Positions 18,926-27,518 of a DNA stretch of 35,073 nt are shown here, in pieces. Location of the stretch: contig JAACDW010000126.1 in the NCBI GenBank assembly GCA_009936775.1, forward strand, positions 1 through 35,073. Direction: 5' to 3'. A program made the position numbers and the translations under genes. Origin of the DNA: Pseudomonadota bacterium. GTDB lineage: Bacteria > Pseudomonadota > Gammaproteobacteria > Pseudomonadales > Azotimanducaceae. The stretch's first letter is position 1; the number at the start of each line of letters is the position of its first letter. The notes beneath the pieces were generated by a model. It was not told the DNA's origin. It saw nothing but the letters and a program-made list of their open reading frames with translations, and did no database searches.

Positions 18926-19246
18926 ATGGCCCGAGTTCCGATCCAATCACCAGATAGCGTCCGCACGTCGTGGCGCTGCGCTCGACTAATATGCACGCTA
19001 CTCATCACCGCACTGTTGTCGACATCTGTCAGCGCTGCGCAACGCGGCCCGGATGTGGTGATCATTGCCGAAGAGGACAGAATGATCTATGAATTCCGGC
19101 AAAACGGCGAGTTGCGCATGATTCGTGTGGTACCGAACGCTGGTAAACCCTACTACCTAGTGCCGCGGGATCCGACTCGTGGCGATGGTGACTTGCGGCG
19201 CGTCGACGCGTTGGTACCAAGCTGGGTGTTATGGGAGTTCGACTGA
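18926..19246 (+). CDS. DUF2782-family small exported protein
   Basis: Signal-like N-terminus, then 'PDVVIIAEEDRMIYEFRQNGELRMIRVVPNAGKPYYLVP', next to polA. Confidence 0.8.
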   Translation: MARVPIQSPDSVRTSWRCARLICTLLITALLSTSVSAAQRGPDVVIIAEEDRMIYEFRQNGELRMIRVVPNAGKPYYLVPRDPTRGDGDLRRVDALVPSWVLWEFD

Positions 19247-19264
19247 TTCAATTACGCCCAGCAG

Positions 19265-20230
19265 TTAATCCACCTTGAGCAGATACAAACCAAAATACGC
19301 CTGCGCATCCAACCATTGGCCGGCGCTGGCAAAGCCTGATGCTTGGGCAAGCTGCAAAAATTCGTGCGGCGCGTACTTATAAGAATTCTCCGTATGCAGG
19401 CGCTCTCCAGCGGCAAAGGTAAACACCTCACCGCGAATCTCGACCTGTTGCTCCTGCGTGCTGCGCAAAAACATTTCAATACATCCGCGCTCACTGTTGT
19501 AGCGGGCCTCGTGTTGAAACGCCTCGATGTTGAAGTTGCAGTCTAACACTCGGTTTAAGTGGGTTAGCGCATTGAGGTTAAATGCAGCGGTGACACCCGC
19601 TGCATCGTTATAGGCGCGCTCTAAAACTAACCGATCTTTTTTACAATCTACGCCAATCAATAGATGCCCGCCGGGGCCAAGCGTCTGGGCTACCCGCTGC
19701 AAAAACTGCTGGGCGTTACTGGGTTCAAAGTTACCGATGCTGGAACCGGGAAAAAAACCAATGCGATGTAGGTCATTGGTCTGTTCAGGCAGCGCTATCG
19801 TTTGCCCGAAGTCGGCGCATACCGGAAAAACATCGAGCGCGGGAAAGTCCTTGGCCAGTTCTTGCGCGCCGTGCAGCAAATAATCGCGGGAAATGTCTAT
19901 GGGAACGTAGGCCTTAGGAGCCAGTGCTTGGAGCAGCTTGCGGATCTTTAGCGAAGAGCCGCTGCCGTATTCGATAACACAGCTGCCGGACCCTATCGCT
20001 GCGGCAATCTCCGCTAAATTGCTATCGAACAAACCCAGCTCAGTGCGAGTAGGGTAATACTCATCCAGCTCGGTTATCTCCTCAAACAGCTGCGAGCCTT
20101 TCTGATCGTAGAAAAATTTCGGTGACAGGCTCTTGCCAATTTGGCGAAACCCTGCACAGACCTCGGCAAACACATCGTCCACCTGAGGATGCAAATCAAA
20201 AAAGGCGAATTGCTGACTCGAAGTATTCAC
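19265..20230 (-). CDS. egtD: L-histidine N(alpha)-methyltransferase EgtD (ergothioneine biosynthesis)
   Basis: 'SLSPKFFYDQKGSQLFEEITELDEYYPTRTEL', 'VIEYGSGSSLKIRKLLQAL', 'YVPIDISRDYL', 'GFFPGSSIGNF'. Start GTG at 20230 overlaps the egtB stop; the ORF-track ATG at 20350 lies inside egtB. Confidence 0.95.
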   Translation of the reverse strand: MNTSSQQFAFFDLHPQVDDVFAEVCAGFRQIGKSLSPKFFYDQKGSQLFEEITELDEYYPTRTELGLFDSNLAEIAAAIGSGSCVIEYGSGSSLKIRKLLQALAPKAYVPIDISRDYLLHGAQELAKDFPALDVFPVCADFGQTIALPEQTNDLHRIGFFPGSSIGNFEPSNAQQFLQRVAQTLGPGGHLLIGVDCKKDRLVLERAYNDAAGVTAAFNLNALTHLNRVLDCNFNIEAFQHEARYNSERGCIEMFLRSTQEQQVEIRGEVFTFAAGERLHTENSYKYAPHEFLQLAQASGFASAGQWLDAQAYFGLYLLKVD

Positions 20231-21531
20231 AGAGTCCGTGCCAGACGCAGGCCACTGAACTGCCACGAATCTTTCGGGTAAAAGAAGTTGCGGTAGCTGG
20301 CACGAATATGACTTTGCGGCGTTGCGCAGGAACCGCCGCGCAATACCCACTGACTGCTCATAAACTTGCCGTTGTATTCACCCAACACACCGGGCAAGGG
20401 GCGATAGCCGGGATAGGGCCCATAGCTACTGCTGGTCCATTCCCAGACATCGCCGAACATTTGTTTGTGTCCGTCCTGCTGCGGCAGCGGATGTAGCTGC
20501 TGGCTTTCCACAAAGTTACCTAGATCGGGCGTATGCACAGATGCCGCATGCTCCCACTCGAACTCCGTGGGCAGCCGCGCATCGGACCAAGCCGCAAAAG
20601 CCGCAGCCTCATAGCCACTGATGTGTACTACCGGCGCGTCATCAACTAACGGATAGTAGCCGTCGAGACGGTACTCGAACCACTGCCCGTCCTGCCAATG
20701 CCAGTACAGAGGCTGGTGCCTTGGTGCGTGTTGCAGTGCGGCCCAAGCTTCTGACAGCCAAAGGTCGGCGCGTTGATAGCCGCCAGCATTGACGAAGCCC
20801 AGATACTCAGCGTTTGTAACCAAACGATCGGCCAGTGCGTAGGGCGCCAAATACACTGGATGCCGAGGTAACTCGTTATCAAAACAAAAACCGGCAGCCG
20901 CTCCAACTTCGATCAGTTCTGGCTCGAAGGTGCTGTAGGTGAGGGGTTTAGAGGCCTTGGATGGGGTAAGTAACTGCGATGCTGGATTTGCTCTTAACGC
21001 AGGGTATAGGGGGTTATGGCCTAAGTTGTACTTAATGTCGGTGAGTAACAGCTCTTGATGTTGCTGCTCGTGGTGCAGACCCAGTTGCAGCGTTTGCAAT
21101 AGGCTACGCCAGATCTGGGTAGGGTGGTCGTGAGCCAAAAGGGCTACTACCGCTGCATCGATATGCGCACGATACTCCATCACCTCATCTACAGTAGGCC
21201 GCGAAAGATGCCCGCGCTTAGTGCGCGGGAATGGCTCTCCAACACCGTTATAATAAGAGTTAAACAGGTGCTCAAAAGCCGGGTGATACGGCTGCAGGCC
21301 GGGTTGATGCGGCTTCAGCAGAAACGTTTCAAAAAACCAGCTGGTATGTGCCAGATGCCATTTCGGCGGACTCGCATCCGGCATGGGCTGCACGCCAAAA
21401 TCTTCTACCTGAAGAAAACTGCACAACCATTCACTGCGTGCGCGCACGCGGCGAAAGTCCTCAAGCCCAATGACCGGGTTGGAAGTGAAGTTGCTTGGTG
21501 GTGTTCGCTGAGCGCTCTTCGCCGCGGTCAT
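20227..21531 (-). CDS. egtB: Ergothioneine biosynthesis protein EgtB (sulfoxide synthase)
   Basis: 'KWHLAHTSWFFETFLL', iron-ligand-like 'HEQQHQELLLTDIKYNLGHNPLYP', FGE-type C-terminus 'LPTEFEWEHA', 'QMFGDVWEWTSSSYGPYPGY', 'LRGGSCATPQSHIRASYRNFF'. Confidence 0.96.
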   Translation of the reverse strand: MTAAKSAQRTPPSNFTSNPVIGLEDFRRVRARSEWLCSFLQVEDFGVQPMPDASPPKWHLAHTSWFFETFLLKPHQPGLQPYHPAFEHLFNSYYNGVGEPFPRTKRGHLSRPTVDEVMEYRAHIDAAVVALLAHDHPTQIWRSLLQTLQLGLHHEQQHQELLLTDIKYNLGHNPLYPALRANPASQLLTPSKASKPLTYSTFEPELIEVGAAAGFCFDNELPRHPVYLAPYALADRLVTNAEYLGFVNAGGYQRADLWLSEAWAALQHAPRHQPLYWHWQDGQWFEYRLDGYYPLVDDAPVVHISGYEAAAFAAWSDARLPTEFEWEHAASVHTPDLGNFVESQQLHPLPQQDGHKQMFGDVWEWTSSSYGPYPGYRPLPGVLGEYNGKFMSSQWVLRGGSCATPQSHIRASYRNFFYPKDSWQFSGLRLARTL

Positions 21532-21594
21532 AGACTGCCTTATGGGTGTACGCCCCGCCGGGCCAAATCGACCCGCTCAGGCAAAAGTGGCGGC

Positions 21595-22272
21595 CTAAAA
21601 CTGAGCCGCCAGCGTTTGGAAGGTCAGCCTAATGGTCTCAGCATCATGAGGCAACTTGATGAAACCATGATAGTGGCCTTTTGGATTAACGATCACGATA
21701 TTGCCTGTATGGTCGACGGTGTAGGCATCGGCTTCTACCGGCCCAGCCGCCAAGCCTCCCTGAGTCAGCTGTGGCAGCGGTACTTTGGCAAAGGCCACAT
21801 TGACCTGAGTCGTCAGTTCCACCAAGTCTTGCCGCGCCCCAGTAACCCCTAGAAATCGAGGCGAAAACGCGGTCGCATAGCTGGCAAGCTGCTCTAGGCT
21901 GTCACGTTGAGGGTCCACGGAAACTAAAATTCCCTGAAACTGCGATGCCGTTTCGGCGTCGTTGGCTTGCAGCTGCCGATCTACCGTACCCAACACTGCC
22001 ATAGTCGTTGGGCATATGTCTGGACAGTTCACAAAGCCAAAAAACACAAAGCTCCACTTGCCTTCAAGGCTGGAGCGATCAAACACTGCGCCGGTGTGGT
22101 CATTGAGCTGAAATGGCGCAATATCTCTGGGCGTTGGCAGAATAAAAACACCCTTATTGCGCATTTCTTCTAGCGACAGCTGGGGCACCCGCAGCACACT
22201 AATGACAAACATCACCAGCACGATGGAGATAAAGGCCAAACAAAGAAAAACGGTGCTTTTAATCGTATTCAT
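21595..22272 (-). CDS. SCO1/SenC family copper-metallochaperone
   Basis: 'VFFGFVNCPDICPTTMAVL' (CxxxCP) and distal His 'YTVDHTGNIVIVNPKG'. Confidence 0.94.
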   Translation of the reverse strand: MNTIKSTVFLCLAFISIVLVMFVISVLRVPQLSLEEMRNKGVFILPTPRDIAPFQLNDHTGAVFDRSSLEGKWSFVFFGFVNCPDICPTTMAVLGTVDRQLQANDAETASQFQGILVSVDPQRDSLEQLASYATAFSPRFLGVTGARQDLVELTTQVNVAFAKVPLPQLTQGGLAAGPVEADAYTVDHTGNIVIVNPKGHYHGFIKLPHDAETIRLTFQTLAAQF

Positions 22273-22284
22273 GAGTTAGGCCGA

Positions 22285-23208
22285 TCACGGAGTCATTTGC
22301 AGCGGCGCGGTCACACCAACGCCGATACCCAGATAAAGGTAATGATCGACGAGCATCAGTAAAAACAACGCCCCCAGATAAATGATCGAGTAGCGGAACG
22401 TCTCCATAGGCGCTTTGGCGTTATTGTTTTTGATCAACACAATGGCCCAGTAAAGGAAACCAGCGCCGAGGGCCAGCGCCCCAGCGAGATAAAGCGGCCC
22501 GGACATAGCGATTACAAACGGCAGTACTGAGGCGATTACGAGCAAAATGGTGTACAGCAAGATATGCAGCCGAGTAAAGGCCTCGCCGTGGGTTACCGGC
22601 AACATTGGCATACCGACGTCGGCATATTCGTCCTTACGCTCCAGCGCGAGCGCCCAAAAATGTGGCGGTGTCCAAGCGAAAATAATCAGCACCAGTAGTA
22701 GCCCGCCGGGATCTACACTGTTGGTTACTGCGGTCCAGCCAAACAACGGTGGGGCGGCACCAAAAAGTCCGCCGATCACAATATTCTGCGGTGTCGCGCG
22801 TTTCAGATAGAGGGTATAGATCAGCCCATAGCCGACCCATGAGGCGAGATTCAACCACGCCGTTAGCGGGTTTATAAAAAACCAAAGCATGCCCATGCCA
22901 AGCACGCCTGTGATCGCGCAAAACACCATGGCCTGTTGATTATTGACCCGCCCAGTTGCCACAGGTCGGCTCTCGGTGCGCGCCATTTGCGCGTCGATGT
23001 GTTGATCGGCAACGTGATTTACCACTGCCGCCGAACCCGCTACCAGGGCGATACCCAGGCTGCCAAACAATAGAGTATCGACGGGCACCATACCCGGGCT
23101 TGCCAAAAACATACCCACTACCGCGCATAGCAGCATCAACACCACGACCCGCGGCTTACACATTTCAAGGTAGTCGCGCCAAGTTGCACTAACGGCTACT
23201 TCATTCAT
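22285..23208 (-). CDS. ctaB: Protoheme IX farnesyltransferase (heme o synthase)
   Basis: 'CKPRVVVLMLL', 'NHVADQHIDAQMARTESRPVATGRV', 'WTPPHFWALALERKDEYADVGMPMLPVTHGEAFT'. Start MNEVAVSATWRDY (23208). Confidence 0.96.
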   Translation of the reverse strand: MNEVAVSATWRDYLEMCKPRVVVLMLLCAVVGMFLASPGMVPVDTLLFGSLGIALVAGSAAVVNHVADQHIDAQMARTESRPVATGRVNNQQAMVFCAITGVLGMGMLWFFINPLTAWLNLASWVGYGLIYTLYLKRATPQNIVIGGLFGAAPPLFGWTAVTNSVDPGGLLLVLIIFAWTPPHFWALALERKDEYADVGMPMLPVTHGEAFTRLHILLYTILLVIASVLPFVIAMSGPLYLAGALALGAGFLYWAIVLIKNNNAKAPMETFRYSIIYLGALFLLMLVDHYLYLGIGVGVTAPLQMTP

Positions 23209-23221
23209 ATACGGGTCATAC

Positions 23222-24217
23222 TCAGCCTGGGGACTGCGCAATGCGCAGTCGGGGAGCGAAGTTTATCGTAACCAGCACCAGCAGCAACAGTGCGCCGACG
23301 GTATTGTGCGCGGTAGCGTTAAGTAACGGCAGAACCCACACCACATTGAGGATGCCGAGGGTGATTTGCGTCAGCAGCGCCGCCAGCAAAAGGTATCCAA
23401 CCACGGCAACCTGCCGGACCATTTGCCAGACCAGACCACCGACCACCAGCAGCACAATGACCGCGCCGATTCTGTGCACCCAGTGTATTGCCATGCGCGC
23501 TTCGTTGGTCATCAATCCGCCCAAATAGTTTGGGCCAACGCTTTGCAACACATTGAACCCCTGCTGTAGATCGATCTGCGGTGTGTAAGTGCCGTCACAG
23601 CTTGGAAAGTCGTAGCAGGCCAGCGCGGCATAATTTGACGACACCCAACCGCCTAGTGCGATCTGCAACACGACGGCCACAAAGGCGGCTGTTGCCAGCA
23701 GCGTCGGCTTGGGCAGGGTCGATACCACAGCGGAGAAGCCGCCCTGTCGAAGAAACAGCAGCCAAATAAGGCTCAGGGTTGTGAATCCGCCAAGGAGATG
23801 CCCGGTTACCACTTGCGGCCAAAGTTTGAGTGTCACGGTCCATGCACCAAAGGCGGCCTGACAAAGTATGACGAACATGAGTACAGACGCTAGTTTGACC
23901 GGCGTGTCCTCACGTTCGCGGCCTCGGTAGGCGAGCACTAAGATTCCGAACACCAACAGCAGCAAGGCGCCGGCAATGTAGCGGTGGCCCATCTCCCACC
24001 AGGCTTTGACGAACTCAACCGGCGCATCGGGGTAGCGCTGGTTGGTCACGTTAAGTTCATCGACTTGATCCGGCACGGTAAGAAAGCCGTAACAGCCTGG
24101 CCAGTCCGGGCAGCCGAGGCCAGCATCAGCAAGCCGTGTGTATGCGCCTACCGACACCACCAGAAGGGCAAAAAGAACGCCGAATCCGGCGAGTTTTCTG
24201 ATCTGTGCATTAACCAA
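23222..24217 (-). CDS. ctaA: Heme A synthase (CtaA/COX15)
   Basis: 'VGAYTRLADAGLGCPDWPGCYG', 'WWEMGHRYIAG', 'GWVSSNYAALACYDFPSC', 'MAIHWVHRIGAVIV'. Start is TTG (24217). Confidence 0.95.
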   Translation of the reverse strand: MVNAQIRKLAGFGVLFALLVVSVGAYTRLADAGLGCPDWPGCYGFLTVPDQVDELNVTNQRYPDAPVEFVKAWWEMGHRYIAGALLLLVFGILVLAYRGREREDTPVKLASVLMFVILCQAAFGAWTVTLKLWPQVVTGHLLGGFTTLSLIWLLFLRQGGFSAVVSTLPKPTLLATAAFVAVVLQIALGGWVSSNYAALACYDFPSCDGTYTPQIDLQQGFNVLQSVGPNYLGGLMTNEARMAIHWVHRIGAVIVLLVVGGLVWQMVRQVAVVGYLLLAALLTQITLGILNVVWVLPLLNATAHNTVGALLLLVLVTINFAPRLRIAQSPG

Positions 24218-24755
24218 TTTGTGAAACCTTCAAAAGCCGTTTGAGATCCGCGAGCAACAATTTCGGATTGACATCCAGCGGGTAAAAGAAAACGAGGTTG
24301 CCATTAGGGTCGACAATGTAAATGCCCTCGGCCATTGCCGCTGTAGGCGTCATAATACGCTGCAAGTCTGGTTGGTCGTCAGGCACAACATACTGGGCAG
24401 CGGTCGTCACACCACGCCGCACCCGTTTGGCTTCTCGATTGAGCAATATGTGGGCGGCGCGGAGCTTCTGCAATGCCGTAGCGCACACTTCATCGCACTG
24501 GTCAGCTACTGTCCAAAGCCACCACTGGCCCGAGGTTGGAAGCTTCGTTTGTTCGGGCGTTTGCCAGCCCAATTGTTCAACAGTAGTAGGCGGTTGCACA
24601 AAGGCCCCATTATTGGTGGTACCCCAACCCGCGCCGCTTTGCGCGGAAAAAAACAAGGCATAGGACCCACCCAAGGAAAACGCTGCCATGACTAAAATGA
24701 TGGTCAACTGACGGCGGCCACTGTTTTGTGCCGCTTGTAGGGGCTTGTCTTGCAT
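24210..24755 (-). CDS. Membrane-anchored Sco-like/thioredoxin-fold protein of the cox locus, function unknown
   Basis: N-terminal TM segment; 'ADQCDEVCATALQKLRAAH' (CxxxC) and 'EGIYIVDPNGNLVFFYP', matching Sco 'AYTVDHTGNIVIV' with His replaced by Pro. Confidence 0.72.
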   Translation of the reverse strand: MQDKPLQAAQNSGRRQLTIILVMAAFSLGGSYALFFSAQSGAGWGTTNNGAFVQPPTTVEQLGWQTPEQTKLPTSGQWWLWTVADQCDEVCATALQKLRAAHILLNREAKRVRRGVTTAAQYVVPDDQPDLQRIMTPTAAMAEGIYIVDPNGNLVFFYPLDVNPKLLLADLKRLLKVSQIG

Positions 24756-24864
24756 AGTTCACTCGATAATTGTCACAGCGCCAGTTCGTCCAGAGGCGCT
24801 TTTGATTGATTCGATCGGGCCTATTGGTTATTGATCGAGGCGCCGTGCAGAGCCATGACCGGTG

Positions 24865-25554
24865 TCACCGATCGCGCTTGCTGAAACCGCCATAGAGGTA
24901 TCCCAACAAAAGCACTACTGCTAGGCCAAACCAGGTCGCCGCATAGCCATTATGCTTGTCATCCGCCAGTCTGGAGGCAAAGGGTGCTGGCTCTAGTACC
25001 GACGGCTGCCCGGGCTCCAAACGCAATTCCGCCGGCCAGGTATTGGCCAGCGCAGCCATGCGCTGCACGTTTGCACGCTGCACTCGCTTCGGCCACCCCT
25101 CTGCCCAGTCTTGACTGCCCCATGCAGGAATAAGACCCAGCTGGGGCCAGACCGTAGCGACGAGGGCGATCGAGCTGTCAGGCGTCGCAATTGTCGGCAG
25201 CTGCGCGCGCCCGTTTGCGGCGACAAAACCCCGGTTAATGAGCAGTGGGCCAACGCTGCGTTCGTCGAATACTTGGTATACCCAATATCCGGTTCGCCCC
25301 TTGGAGACCTGATTATCCACCAGAAACATCTCAGGGCGGTACAGGCCCACAAGTCGCAAAGCTTGAAACGGTTGAGACAGGGTGGTGTCGCTTACTGCCA
25401 CCGGCAACTGGGTCAGCTGTAGCAAATATTGATTTTCGAGTTGCCTTTGGTACTCACCTCGCTGCAGCTGCCAACTCCCCAAGCTCAACAAAATAGGCAT
25501 CATCAACAAAAAAAACAGGGTCATACGCCAGCCTGGGGTGAACTTCTTCATCAC
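24865..25554 (-). CDS. SURF1 family cytochrome oxidase biogenesis protein
   Basis: 'LLSLGSWQLQRGEYQRQLE', 'GRTGYWVYQVFDERSVGPLLINRGFVA', 'NGYAATWFGLAVVLLLGYLYGGF'. Confidence 0.9.
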   Translation of the reverse strand: MMKKFTPGWRMTLFFLLMMPILLSLGSWQLQRGEYQRQLENQYLLQLTQLPVAVSDTTLSQPFQALRLVGLYRPEMFLVDNQVSKGRTGYWVYQVFDERSVGPLLINRGFVAANGRAQLPTIATPDSSIALVATVWPQLGLIPAWGSQDWAEGWPKRVQRANVQRMAALANTWPAELRLEPGQPSVLEPAPFASRLADDKHNGYAATWFGLAVVLLLGYLYGGFSKRDR

Positions 25555-25611
25555 TCAGCAAACACACGCGATTGGTATACTGCCTGTCCGCTCAACAAGA
25601 GTAGCCAAAAC

Positions 25612-25866
25612 GTGTTGAAAATAGTCATCGTCATTCTATTAATCTGCGTCATTCTCAGTTTGATGAGTGGGCTGGTGTTTTTGTTTAAGGACACGGGTAA
25701 GCCCGACAGTCGGCGGCTCTGGTATGCCTTAGGTGTTCGCATCACGTTCGCAACACTACTGCTGCTCACGATAGGCTATGGATTCTACACTGGCGAGTTG
25801 CGCATGGGGCTAAACGCACCCTGGCATGGCGTCAGTCAGGCACCGATGCAACCGCCTCAGCCCTAG
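25612..25866 (+). CDS. DUF2909-like twin-TM small protein
   Basis: 'VLKIVIVILLICVILSLMSGLVFLFKDTGKPDSRRLWYALGVRITFATLLLLTIGYGFYTGEL'; two TM segments. GTG start (25612) or TTG (25615) fits the family N-terminus. Confidence 0.82.
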   Translation: MLKIVIVILLICVILSLMSGLVFLFKDTGKPDSRRLWYALGVRITFATLLLLTIGYGFYTGELRMGLNAPWHGVSQAPMQPPQP

Positions 25867-25898
25867 TCAGAGTTTTGCGCTCACAGCTGACCGACATG

Positions 25899-25926
25899 AA
25901 AAAAGGGGCCCGCGGCCCCTTTTTTT
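25899..25926. terminator. Bidirectional intrinsic terminator between DUF2909 gene (+) and coxC (-)
   Basis: AAAAAAGGGGCC-CGC-GGCCCCTTTTTTT: GC-rich stem with A-tract and T-tract flanks, between convergent CDS ends at 25866 and 25953. Confidence 0.92.
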
Positions 25927-25952
25927 ACGCCTAGGGGCTCCCTCCGGCCCGG

Positions 25953-26879
25953 CTAGACAACATAAACGAAAATAAACAGGCCTACCCACACCACGTCAAC
26001 GAAGTGCCAATACCAGCTAGAGGCCTCAAAACCAAAGCAGTCGTTGGCCGAAAAGTGTCCTTTAAAGGCCCGAATTAGCTGAATCAGCAGCATAAATGTG
26101 CCCAAGGTCACATGAAACCCGTGGAAGCCCGTCAAAATAAAGAACGTCGACCCATAGATACCACTACCAAGAGTAAGCCCTAACTTGGTGTACGCGTGAA
26201 TGTACTCTTCTACCTGAAGTACCAAGAAGACAAAGCCCAGCAATACAGTAAAGCCCAACCAGCCAATTAGCTTGTTGCGGTTTTGTTCTTTGATCGCATC
26301 GTGCGCAAAGTGCACGGTGACGCTGGAGCTCAGTAGAATAACGGTGTTGTAGAAAGGTAAGTAGGCGCCCCACTTACTTACTTCGGTCACTCCGGGTGCT
26401 TGCATGCTCTCGCCCGGATTGACGAATAGCGCGGAATCTGGGTTCTGCACCACAGGCCACGTGGCCTCAAACGCCGGCCACGGATAATTGGTTATACCCT
26501 TGTCCCCTTCACCACCAAGCCATGGCACGACGAAGGTGCGCACATAGAACAGCGCGCCAAAGAATGCCGCGAAGAACATGACTTCCGAGAAAATAAACCA
26601 GCCCATGCCCCAAACGTAGCTTCGCTTGAGCGAGTCGTTGTTCAAACCGGCAGTGTTTTCTTCTACCACCTTGGCGAACCAGCTATATAGCACCAGTGCG
26701 ACAATGGCAAAGCCTACGGTCGACTGAGTCGCATCTCCCGCACCGCCCGTATTGACGTCGTTTAACCAACCGGCCAAGCCGGTCACAGTGACCATCAGGC
26801 CAAAGGCTAAAAAAACCGGGTACCAGCCAGAGTCTGGTACGTAATAAATCGACTTATCGACTTCTGCCGAGTTAGCCAT
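25953..26879 (-). CDS. coxC: Cytochrome c oxidase subunit III
   Basis: 'FIFSEVMFFAAFFGALFYVR', 'FFILTGFHGFHVTLGTFML', 'FEASSWYWHFVDVVWVGLFIFVYVV'. Confidence 0.96.
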   Translation of the reverse strand: MANSAEVDKSIYYVPDSGWYPVFLAFGLMVTVTGLAGWLNDVNTGGAGDATQSTVGFAIVALVLYSWFAKVVEENTAGLNNDSLKRSYVWGMGWFIFSEVMFFAAFFGALFYVRTFVVPWLGGEGDKGITNYPWPAFEATWPVVQNPDSALFVNPGESMQAPGVTEVSKWGAYLPFYNTVILLSSSVTVHFAHDAIKEQNRNKLIGWLGFTVLLGFVFLVLQVEEYIHAYTKLGLTLGSGIYGSTFFILTGFHGFHVTLGTFMLLIQLIRAFKGHFSANDCFGFEASSWYWHFVDVVWVGLFIFVYVV

Positions 26880-26905
26880 GGATCTCCTCCAGTAAAGTAC
26901 AGTCG

Positions 26906-27505
26906 TTAGCCGCCAGCGGCTGGCAGCTGGTCTTGATCGCCGTTCCCTACGACGGTCGAAATATCCACCCGGTCGGTAATATCAAATAAGGCGTAGCTCA
27001 AATTGATTGAGCCCACATTCTTTGGCAGTTCCCTCCCGACAATAAAGCGCATTGGCATCTCCACCTCTTCTCCGGGTAACAGCATTTGCTGCTCAAAACA
27101 GAAACATTCCGTTTCGTGGAAGAAGTCCGCTGCCGAGAACGGCACCAGTGATGGAATCGCCTGCGCGACCATGGGTTTATTCGTCGTGTTTTTTACGAAA
27201 AAGCTAACGGTTTTCGCTTCGCCGGGGTGGACCCTCACCGCACCCTTAGCTGGCCAAAACTTCCATGGCATACCTTCATTGGTATTGGTCAAAAAATTGA
27301 CCTTGATCAGCCGTGAGCGATCCGGTTCGGTGCTGGCTTCATCAAATATGTAGGGCCCGCCGGTTTTACCGTTCAGGCCCGTTATCTCGCAGAACAAGTC
27401 ATACAATGGCACTAAGGCAAAGGCGAATCCGCACATGCCTAAGACGATCAAGGACAGTTTTCTTACTGTCCGTTTGATCTGTGTTTGCTGGGCTTGTTCA
27501 GTCAT
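26906..27505 (-). CDS. Cytochrome c oxidase assembly protein (CtaG/Cox11)
   Basis: 'FALVPLYDLFCEITGLNGKTGG', 'CFCFEQQMLLPGEEVEMPMRFIV'. Start MTEQAQQ (27505). Confidence 0.95.
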   Translation of the reverse strand: MTEQAQQTQIKRTVRKLSLIVLGMCGFAFALVPLYDLFCEITGLNGKTGGPYIFDEASTEPDRSRLIKVNFLTNTNEGMPWKFWPAKGAVRVHPGEAKTVSFFVKNTTNKPMVAQAIPSLVPFSAADFFHETECFCFEQQMLLPGEEVEMPMRFIVGRELPKNVGSINLSYALFDITDRVDISTVVGNGDQDQLPAAGG

Positions 27506-27518
27506 AGCTGCTTCGGTG

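Noticed and set aside
26908-26921. AGCCGC-CA-GCGGCT palindrome at the end of cox11
   Set aside because: A 2 nt loop is too tight for a stable hairpin, and it overlaps codons for the C-terminal PAAGG.
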